A stretch of 26,248 bases of DNA from an uncultured bacterium (GTDB lineage: Bacteria > Actinomycetota > Coriobacteriia > Coriobacteriales > Coriobacteriaceae): contig CAJMRP010000011.1 in assembly GCA_905215765.1 (NCBI GenBank), positions 1 to 26,248 on the forward strand, read 5' to 3'. The translations under genes and the position numbers were made by a program. The stretch's first letter is position 1, and each line of letters starts with the position of its first letter. Below the pieces are notes generated by a model. That model searched no databases. It saw only the letters and a program-made list of their open reading frames with translations, and was not told the origin of the DNA. Below, in pieces: positions 16,283-21,885 of this stretch.

Positions 16283-17075
16283 GCTTGATCACCTCTTTTG
16301 CAAGGTTCATATATGCTTTTGCACCCTTATTTTGAGGTGCATAGGTAATTACCGGTTCTCCAAAAGACGGAGCTTCAGAGATTTTAACCGTACGGGGGAT
16401 CAACGTCTTAAACGCCTTATCACCAAAGTACGATTGAACCTCCTCAACAACCTGATTCGATAGAGAAGTACGCGAGTCATACATGGTCATAAGCACACCG
16501 TAGGTGTCTAAGCCCTTGTTCAGACGAGATTTGACCATCTTCATTGACTCAAGCAGCTTCGTAACGCCCTCGAGTGCGTAATACTCGCACTGGATCGGAA
16601 TCAAAACGCTGTCCGCTGCGGTCAAAGCGTTGATAGTAAGCAGGCCGAGCGAAGGAGGGCAGTCAATGAATATAAAATCGAACTCGTCCTGAATCGGCTC
16701 AAGCAAATCTTTGAGGCGGGTTTCACGAGCAATTGCGCTTACGAGCTCAATTTCGGCGCCTGCAAGCTGAATTGTAGCCGGAATTACGAATACCTTTTTG
16801 CAATTTGTATCAAGGACAAGCGATTCTGTCGGCACATCATTCAGCAATGCATCATAGATGCAGTGATCAAGGTCTTCTTTTTCAATTCCGAATCCACTGG
16901 TGCTGTTTCCCTGCGGATCAAAATCGACAATCAGCGTCTTACGACCCTGCTCACCCAGTGCTGCTGCAAGGTTTACAGCCGTCGTTGACTTACCGACGCC
17001 GCCTTTTTGATTGATGATTGCAATGATACGCGTGTCTTTTGCGCTCTTAGAACGCTTAACGTCGCGAAATCCCAC
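16275..17075 (-). CDS. parA: Chromosome partitioning ATPase ParA (Soj)
   Basis: 266 residues. A deviant Walker ATPase that binds DNA as an ATP dimer and moves ParB-parS complexes; in Bacillus, Soj also regulates DnaA. The deviant Walker A KGGVGKST is at 24-31, with the signature lysine. The Walker B region is FDFIFIDCPPSLGLL. The start is GTG at 17075 with AGGAGG four to five bases upstream. Three perfect parS sites lie in the 134 bp between this start and the end of rsmG, so ParB bound there probably affects parAB expression as well as segregation. Confidence 0.97.
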   Translation of the reverse strand: MGFRDVKRSKSAKDTRIIAIINQKGGVGKSTTAVNLAAALGEQGRKTLIVDFDPQGNSTSGFGIEKEDLDHCIYDALLNDVPTESLVLDTNCKKVFVIPATIQLAGAEIELVSAIARETRLKDLLEPIQDEFDFIFIDCPPSLGLLTINALTAADSVLIPIQCEYYALEGVTKLLESMKMVKSRLNKGLDTYGVLMTMYDSRTSLSNQVVEEVQSYFGDKAFKTLIPRTVKISEAPSFGEPVITYAPQNKGAKAYMNLAKEVIKRA

Positions 17076-17114
17076 GGTCCCTCCTGGTGTGTATTAAAGC
17101 TGTCAAACGGAGGA

Positions 17115-17130
17115 TGTTTCACGTGAAACA
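17115..17130. promoter_or_regulatory. parS site 1 (perfect palindrome)
   Basis: TGTTTCACGTGAAACA, the classical parS 16-mer, 39 bp upstream of the parA start. It is the first of three copies whose starts are exactly 39 bp apart. Confidence 0.97.
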
Positions 17131-17153
17131 TTCCGATTCGATATCAACCGCCA

Positions 17154-17169
17154 TGTTTCACGTGAAACA
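17154..17169. promoter_or_regulatory. parS site 2 (perfect palindrome)
   Basis: TGTTTCACGTGAAACA, identical to site 1 and starting 39 bp from it, in the parA-rsmG spacer. Confidence 0.97.
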
Positions 17170-17192
17170 CTGCAAGTTGTTAGTATCCATTA

Positions 17193-17208
17193 TGTTTCAC
17201 GTGAAACA
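17193..17208. promoter_or_regulatory. parS site 3 (perfect palindrome)
   Basis: TGTTTCACGTGAAACA, starting 39 bp from site 2 and ending one base from the rsmG stop codon at 17210. Confidence 0.97.
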
Positions 17209-17209
17209 T

Positions 17210-17947
17210 CTAGGCAAGCGGATTCTTCTTTGCCATGCCATTTGCACGAGGCAATGAGATGGATGCTGGATGACTCTTCTTAAGAACAATGAACTCCCTG
17301 TGGCCCAAGTCCTCAGGCAAATCGATTGCGTCATTCAGAAGCAAAGTGAAGCCGCAAATCTTTGCCGCTGACATGCCGGAAGCAAGCTCCTCATCCGAAG
17401 GATTGCCCTTGGTGATAACAAATAGCCCTCCATCCTTGAGGTACGGAGCCGCATACTCAACAAGAATCGGTAGAGGGGCCAGTGCGCGGGCGGTTACAAC
17501 AGAGAACTGCTTCTTATGGCTTCGAGCATATTCTTCAAGACGATCATGAACCGCATGAGCATGTTTCAATCCAAGAGCATGGACAAAGGAATTGACTGCA
17601 TCAACCTTCTTGCCAACAGAGTCAATATAAGTTGCTTTACGATGCGTGGTTATGGTTAATGGAATACCAGGGAAGCCCGCACCAGTTCCCATATCGAGCA
17701 AAGCTCCCTCAGGAGCCTTATTGATATAAGGGAGCAAAACAAGTGAGTCAAGGATATGAAGTACTGCAGCATCTTCTACGTTAAGAATACGGGTGAGATT
17801 GGTTGTTTTATTTATTTCCAGAACCAAATCCAAATGCTGAATACATTTCCTCAGCTCAACATCAGTTACGCTCAAGGAATACTCTTTGCAATAGGAAGTT
17901 AGACGACACAACATCTCGTCAGCCTGCTGATCAGTAAGTACTAACAA
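17210..17947 (-). CDS. rsmG: 16S rRNA (guanine527-N7)-methyltransferase RsmG
   Basis: 245 residues. A SAM-dependent enzyme that makes m7G527 in 16S rRNA; its loss is a known route to low-level streptomycin resistance. Visible marks are NKTTNLTRI (46-54), the SAM-binding loop LLDMGTGAGFPGIP (from about 83) and VTARALAPLP. I chose TTG at 17947 because AAAGGAG lies six bases upstream. The longer frame from a TTG at 17995 begins against the jag terminator and has no ribosome site. The gene is separated from jag by that terminator, so it needs its own promoter in the 17948-17998 gap, which I could not define. parA follows after the parS array. Confidence 0.92.
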   Translation of the reverse strand: MLVLTDQQADEMLCRLTSYCKEYSLSVTDVELRKCIQHLDLVLEINKTTNLTRILNVEDAAVLHILDSLVLLPYINKAPEGALLDMGTGAGFPGIPLTITTHRKATYIDSVGKKVDAVNSFVHALGLKHAHAVHDRLEEYARSHKKQFSVVTARALAPLPILVEYAAPYLKDGGLFVITKGNPSDEELASGMSAAKICGFTLLLNDAIDLPEDLGHREFIVLKKSHPASISLPRANGMAKKNPLA

Positions 17948-17993
17948 CGAAAGCTCCTTTCTGACAAAAATCAGTGTATCGAGAACTTTTGAC

Positions 17994-18025
17994 AAAAAAA
18001 GGGGACGTGGAAACCACGTCCCCTT
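17994..18025 (-). terminator. Rho-independent terminator after jag
   Basis: Arms AAGGGGACGTGG (17999-18010) and CCACGTCCCCTT (18014-18025) form a perfect 12-bp stem around a 3-base loop. On the minus strand it runs into TTTTTTTGTC. It ends the rpmH-jag operon and separates it from rsmG-parAB. Confidence 0.95.
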
Positions 18026-18043
18026 AGCATAAGCTCGAGTAGA

Positions 18044-18613
18044 TTATCGAGCAACAATCACCACATGGCGATCAGGGTCTGAACCCTCAGAATGAGTATC
18101 GACTGCATCATTGCCACGAAGTGCGATGTGAACAAGTCGGCGCTCGTAGGCATTCATGGGCGGAAGCGAAACACTCTTATGAGTGCGGATGGCACGCTCG
18201 GCAGCAGACTGAGCCATGGAGGCGACCTTGTCCTGACGGCGGCTCTTGTATCCCTCGACGTCCACTACAACCGGATACCTAAAGCCAAGCTTGCGGCTCA
18301 CCAGCAAAGAGAACATAACCTGAAGGGCATCAAGGGTGCGACCATGACGGCCGATGAGAACAGCAAGATCGGGAGCCGTTACATCCAAAATCAGCTCACC
18401 CTCGTCGCCCTCATACTCATCGATAGGAGAGTTGGCGGCATCGAAGTGCGAAAGGATAGAACGCAAGATGGAAACCGCAACATCGGCAATGGTGTCGAGC
18501 TCCTCATCGGTCAGCTCTTCACCAGCCTTGTAGCGCTGTGCAATCTCGGGATAATCGCCCGCGACCTGCGGGGCAACCTCCTCAAGCATACCCTCGATGA
18601 TCTCTTCAGACAT
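18044..18613 (-). CDS. jag: KhpB/Jag RNA-binding protein (KH and R3H domains)
   Basis: 189 residues from the ATG at 18613, with GGAG six bases upstream; an in-frame TTG four codons earlier is less likely. A KH domain with the loop IGRHGRTL (87-94) is followed by an R3H domain in the C-terminal third (NAYERRLVHIALRG, ending DRHVVIVAR). Jag/KhpB binds RNA, usually with KhpA, and affects cell elongation and division. The N-terminal part is short and acidic (MSEEIIEGMLEEVAPQ) and lacks an obvious Jag-N domain. It is the last gene of the rpmH operon. The gap to yidC carries palindrome copy 2. Confidence 0.92.
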   Translation of the reverse strand: MSEEIIEGMLEEVAPQVAGDYPEIAQRYKAGEELTDEELDTIADVAVSILRSILSHFDAANSPIDEYEGDEGELILDVTAPDLAVLIGRHGRTLDALQVMFSLLVSRKLGFRYPVVVDVEGYKSRRQDKVASMAQSAAERAIRTHKSVSLPPMNAYERRLVHIALRGNDAVDTHSEGSDPDRHVVIVAR

Positions 18614-18628
18614 AACGTACTCCAAAAG

Positions 18629-18640
18629 TTAGGTACCTAA
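18629..18640. repeat. 12-bp palindrome TTAGGTACCTAA (copy 2)
   Basis: Identical to the copy at 15125-15136 and in the same GTTAGGTACCTAA context. It lies between the yidC stop and the jag ribosome site. Confidence 0.7.
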
Positions 18641-18657
18641 ATAAGATTGATATCCCA

Positions 18658-19428
18658 CTACTTCTTCTTGTGCGGGCGCGGCTTCTTCTCGCGACGAGTG
18701 ACCTCAACCTGCAGCGGCGCGTTCTTAAGACGCTCCTCCTCATCGGCCTTCGCCTTGTCGATGACCTTCTGCGTCACAAAAATCTGCTGAATAACCTGCC
18801 AAGCAGACGAGACGTCGTAGTACAGCAGAACACCAACGGGCAGGCTCCAGCCCATCCAAAGCATCATGACCGTCATGACAACAGCCATCATACGCATGCT
18901 CTGAGCCTGCTGGCCGGTCTGGTTGCGCGACATATAGAGCTGCGGAATCAGGGTCAGGACGGCGAACAGAATCAGGCAGACCAGCGCAGGCAGCGCAACC
19001 ATAAAGCCATCGGCAAAGGAAGCGCTCGGCGTGGTGGTCAGGTCGGGCAGGATGTTGAAGAACGAGAACGTGCCGTCGTTAAAGTACTGCGGCAGGTTGC
19101 GCAGCAACGTAAACAGGGCGAACAGGACAGGCATCTGGATCAACAGCGGCAAACAACCAGCCATCGGGTTGAACTTGTTCTCGCTGTAGAACTTCTGCAT
19201 CTCCTCGGCCTGGCGCTGAGGATCGTCGGCATAGCGCTCCTGGATCTCGAGCATCTTGGGCTGCAGCACCTGCATGCGAGCCGTCGACTTGGTCGACTTG
19301 AGCATAAGCGGCGTCAGCAGCAGACGGATGATGACCACCAGAATGATGATGGACAGGCCCCAGTCGACCGCAAAGGTCTGGATGAGCTTGAGCAGCTCGA
19401 AAAGGATGTTAACGATCCAATCCCACAT
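18658..19428 (-). CDS. yidC: Membrane protein insertase YidC
   Basis: 256 residues. Inserts membrane proteins, alone or with SecYEG. The hydrophobic N-terminal helix contains the conserved groove arginine Arg35 (VVIIRLLLTPL). A cytoplasmic helical hairpin (QPKMLEIQERYADDPQR) follows, then MAGCLPLLIQMPVLFALF and three further membrane helices. The basic tail (RREKKPRPHKKK) is typical of ribosome-contacting YidC forms. There is no lipobox, unlike Bacillus SpoIIIJ. The ATG at 19428 has GGAGG upstream. It lies between yidD and jag in the conserved rpmH operon. Confidence 0.95.
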   Translation of the reverse strand: MWDWIVNILFELLKLIQTFAVDWGLSIIILVVIIRLLLTPLMLKSTKSTARMQVLQPKMLEIQERYADDPQRQAEEMQKFYSENKFNPMAGCLPLLIQMPVLFALFTLLRNLPQYFNDGTFSFFNILPDLTTTPSASFADGFMVALPALVCLILFAVLTLIPQLYMSRNQTGQQAQSMRMMAVVMTVMMLWMGWSLPVGVLLYYDVSSAWQVIQQIFVTQKVIDKAKADEEERLKNAPLQVEVTRREKKPRPHKKK

Positions 19429-19457
19429 GTAAGTTTTCCTCCGATAGCGAGTGCCCG

Positions 19458-19682
19458 CTAGGGCACAGGGTCATAACCGCCGACGTGCAGGGGATTGCAG
19501 CGAGCGATGCGCCTCACGGCAAGCCAGCAGCCTCTCAAAACACCGTGCTTCTCAATCGCCTGGATGGCGTATTGCGAGCACGTTGGGTAATAAATGCAGG
19601 CGTCAGGCAATAAGGGCGAAATAACCTGTTGATATATGCGAATAGGAGCGATGGCAACACGTCGCAAAACGTGATTGCTCAT
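19458..19682 (-). CDS. yidD: Membrane protein insertion efficiency factor YidD
   Basis: 74 residues. The family signature IYYPTCSQYAIQAIEKHG and the three conserved cysteines (ACIYYPTCS, ARCNPLHVGGYDPVP) are present. It starts with an amphipathic helix (RVAIAPIRIYQQVISPLLP) expected to lie on the inner membrane face and assist YidC-dependent insertion. The ATG overlaps the rnpA stop as ATGA, with GGAGGAG upstream, so the two are coupled. Confidence 0.95.
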   Translation of the reverse strand: MSNHVLRRVAIAPIRIYQQVISPLLPDACIYYPTCSQYAIQAIEKHGVLRGCWLAVRRIARCNPLHVGGYDPVP

Positions 19683-20017
19683 CGCTCCTCCCCGGCAACG
19701 CCGGCGCGCTTCATAAGCGAACGCAACGCCTTGTCCATCTCCTGCGGCGAGGAAACCCTCGTCTTGGGAGTTGCAAACAAGATGATGTCATAACCCGCAA
19801 CGGGAAATCCGCAGCTGCGGGCGGCCTCGCGCATCACACGCTTAGATCGGTTGCGCACGACGGCACAACCGAGTCGCTTAGCACCAACGAAGGCGACCCT
19901 TCCGGAGTCGCCTTCGCCAACCGATTCACATATGGTCATTCGAATCAGAGGGTGATTGAAACGACGCCCCTGACTGAACACATGCTCGAAATCTTGCCGA
20001 GACTTAATAGTCTTCAT
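19679..20017 (-). CDS. rnpA: Ribonuclease P protein component
   Basis: 112 residues. The protein cofactor that helps RNase P RNA process tRNA 5' ends. The RNR motif RNRSKRVMREAAR begins at residue 55, preceded by RVAFVGAKRLG. The N-terminus MKTIKSRQDFEHVFSQG is family-typical and fixes the start at 20017, although no clear Shine-Dalgarno sequence precedes it. Translation probably depends on the upstream rpmH, whose stop is 20 bp away. Confidence 0.95.
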   Translation of the reverse strand: MKTIKSRQDFEHVFSQGRRFNHPLIRMTICESVGEGDSGRVAFVGAKRLGCAVVRNRSKRVMREAARSCGFPVAGYDIILFATPKTRVSSPQEMDKALRSLMKRAGVAGEER

Positions 20018-20037
20018 GCGAGATGTGTGTATCGCTG

Positions 20038-20172
20038 CTAGACAGTGAGACGCTTGCGGCCCTTGGCGCGACGACGGGCGAGCACGGCACGACCACCCTT
20101 AGTGGCCATACGGGCACGGAAGCCATGGGTCTTGGCACGCTTACGCTTATTAGGCTGATACGTACGCTTCAT
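20038..20172 (-). CDS. rpmH: 50S ribosomal protein L34
   Basis: 44 residues, the standard L34 length: MKRTYQPNKRKRAKTHGF at the start and KGRKRLTV at the end. The ATG at 20172 follows AGGAGGAACTTAAG; a longer frame to 20232 has no ribosome site and adds non-family sequence. It is the first gene of the leftward rpmH-rnpA-yidD-yidC-jag operon, with a near-consensus promoter at 20245-20274. It marks the left edge of the origin region. Confidence 0.97.
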   Translation of the reverse strand: MKRTYQPNKRKRAKTHGFRARMATKGGRAVLARRRAKGRKRLTV

Positions 20173-20244
20173 CTTAAGTTCCTCCTGCTGCATTTCGAGT
20201 GTCCGCGGGGACGCGGACGCAGATATAGACACGTGAGCTTGAAG

Positions 20245-20274
20245 ATTGTAGGGAAATCAATGTTCAAATGTCAA
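20245..20274 (-). promoter_or_regulatory. Sigma70-type promoter of the rpmH operon
   Basis: On the minus strand a perfect TTGACA (20269-20274) is followed after 18 bp by TACAAT (20245-20250), about 73 bp before the rpmH ATG. Both elements are near consensus. Confidence 0.85.
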
Positions 20275-20371
20275 GAAATCAAAGGTAAAAGGTTGCGCAG
20301 TTCACACGGTTCCCCCATAAGCCAAGCTCGATTTAGCGGTGCATGGCAACTTTTCACGATATTTCATCGAG

Positions 20372-20444
20372 TTTTCAACAGGTCATGTTGGCAATGTTGA
20401 GAACTTTTCGTCCGTTTTCCAAAGTTTTCAACAGGTTTTGAAAA
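20372..20444. other. DnaA-box cluster upstream of the GHKL gene (origin part 1)
   Basis: Non-canonical boxes cluster here. TTTTCAACA is at 20372-20380 (+) and 20425-20433 (+). TTCTCAACA is at 20395-20403 (-), TTGCCAACA at 20386-20394 (-) and TTTTCAAAA at 20436-20444 (-). TTTTCAACA differs from TTATCCACA at two positions. The same sequence recurs at 21558 and 23626, in the places expected for an origin. This lies in the rpmH-GHKL gap, which holds no other gene. Confidence 0.7.
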
Positions 20445-20517
20445 GTTGTCGAAAGATGAGAAACATTGCGCGGTGAGCTACTATTTGTTCGAAACCTTTT
20501 GGAAGATTGCGAGCGGC

Positions 20518-21870
20518 ATGTCTGACGACTTTTACACCATGGTCGATTCTGGAGACCCGGCACCCGACAACGAGCACATCACCGGCGTGCGCGAAGAGCG
20601 TGCGGAAGGCGAGCAGACGACCACGCAGGCGCCAAAAGTCATGTACGCCGCACGCATCGCCGTCTATGACGACATGCTGTCGACACCGCGTGTGATCGTC
20701 ATTGATCCGCAAGATGTCCGCACGTATTTGGAAGAGACTACCAACACCGTCTACCAGTGCATGAAAGAACAAGGTGGCCACATCTCGCTCATGGTCATCC
20801 GCGAGATTGTCGAAAACTTTATCCACGCGCACTTTGCCGAGCCCATCATCTCGATTCTGGACGGCGGAGACACCATCCGCTTTGCTGATCAAGGACCCGG
20901 CATCGACGACAAGGAACGCGCTTTCGACTTTGGCGTTACCAGCGCAAACAGCAAGATGAAGCGCTATATCCGTGGAACCGGAGCAGGGTTTCCCATGGTG
21001 CAGGAGTATTTGGAAAACGCCGGCGGTGCCGTATCCATCGAGGACAACATGGGCAACGGCACCGTGGTTACGGTAAGCCTGAACCCTAAACGCGTGCAGG
21101 AAATCGAGCGTGCCGGCGGACGCGGTGCTGCCGTGCGGCCCGAGACGGAGCAGCCCACATATCCCCTGCCGGGAGCTTTTGCGCAGCAGCCCATGACAAC
21201 GCAGCAGATGCAGCCCCCCGTGGGACAGATGCAGCAGCCCGGAATGCTTCCTACACAAGAGCCCCAGGCGGCATCGATGTCGATGCCGCCAAACATGCCA
21301 GAGGCCATGCCGCTGGCGAATCAGGATGCAGCAGCAATGCAGCAGGCGGCGGGGGCACCGGGTGGCCAGCAAATGGGCTATCAGCCGTACCAACAGGGAT
21401 ATCCATATCAGCAGATGCCGCCACTGGGGTATGGCCAGCAGTTCCCGCAGCAGTACCAGCAGGGATATCAGCAGCCGTACCAGCAGATGCCGCAGCAGCA
21501 GTACAACCCCTGGGCCCAGCAGATGCCTCCGCAGCCTTACCAACAGTGGCCTCAAAGTTTTCAACAGCAAATGCCGCCGATGCAGAGTTCTCAACAACCA
21601 GCAGCTCAAATGATGTATCCTAATGCAGCAAATCAGTATGCGCAGCCACAACCGGACGTGTTCGTAAGCGATCGCGGCAACGCCGCGCTGGGCTATCTGG
21701 CGCAAAATCAAGCGTGCGGCGCAACCGATCTAGCGAGGGCGTTTGGAAACTCGGCCCCCACTTGGTCACGCACGCTCAACGACTTGGCGCAGGCCGGCTT
21801 GGTCATCAAGCATGGCCAGAAATACCATCTGACCGAACTCGGCGCCGCTCGCGTGCGAGCTCAGAGCTAA
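20518..21870 (+). CDS. GHKL-type ATPase with Q/P-rich linker and C-terminal winged helix, beside dnaA
   Basis: 450 residues from the ATG at 20518; the frame is open from a TTG at 20446, and the only upstream ribosome site is a weak GGAAG. An ATPase fold spans about 50-190. The N box is REIVENFIHAH (Glu96, Asn100, His103). The G1 box is FADQGPGID (Asp124) and the G2 box is RGTGAGFPMV (from 152), followed by MGNGTVVTVSL. No phosphoacceptor-histidine helix precedes it, so it resembles anti-sigma or stand-alone GHKL ATPases more than a full sensor kinase. Residues about 214-376 are low-complexity (Gln, Pro, Met, Tyr). Residues 384-450 form a winged helix (ALGYLAQNQACGATDLARAF, GLVIKHGQKYHLTELG). 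It is co-directional with dnaA and 15 bp from it. Role unknown; regulation of initiation is a guess from position. Confidence 0.8.
   Translation: MSDDFYTMVDSGDPAPDNEHITGVREERAEGEQTTTQAPKVMYAARIAVYDDMLSTPRVIVIDPQDVRTYLEETTNTVYQCMKEQGGHISLMVIREIVENFIHAHFAEPIISILDGGDTIRFADQGPGIDDKERAFDFGVTSANSKMKRYIRGTGAGFPMVQEYLENAGGAVSIEDNMGNGTVVTVSLNPKRVQEIERAGGRGAAVRPETEQPTYPLPGAFAQQPMTTQQMQPPVGQMQQPGMLPTQEPQAASMSMPPNMPEAMPLANQDAAAMQQAAGAPGGQQMGYQPYQQGYPYQQMPPLGYGQQFPQQYQQGYQQPYQQMPQQQYNPWAQQMPPQPYQQWPQSFQQQMPPMQSSQQPAAQMMYPNAANQYAQPQPDVFVSDRGNAALGYLAQNQACGATDLARAFGNSAPTWSRTLNDLAQAGLVIKHGQKYHLTELGAARVRAQS
21558..21596 (+). other. Two DnaA-box-like sequences inside the GHKL gene
   Basis: TTTTCAACA (21558-21566) and TTCTCAACA (21588-21596) lie 30 bp apart in the Gln-rich linker coding region, both in plus orientation. 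They need CAA glutamine codons (SFQQQ, SSQQ), whereas most Gln codons nearby are CAG. Confidence 0.5.
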
Positions 21871-21885
21871 AGAACGGGAGAGACA

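Noticed and set aside
17948..17995. Longer RsmG starting at TTG 17995
   Set aside because: It would begin directly at the T-run of the jag terminator without a ribosome site, while TTG 17947 has AAAGGAG six bases upstream.
20819..20827. Near-canonical DnaA box TTATCCACG inside the GHKL ATPase domain
   Set aside because: It encodes part of the conserved N box (FIHAH), so protein constraint explains it. It stands alone and is not of the local TTTTCAACA type.
20428..21711. Long minus-strand frame opposite the GHKL gene
   Set aside because: Leu/His/Arg-rich composition is the antisense of CAG-rich codons; no start signal or motif is visible.
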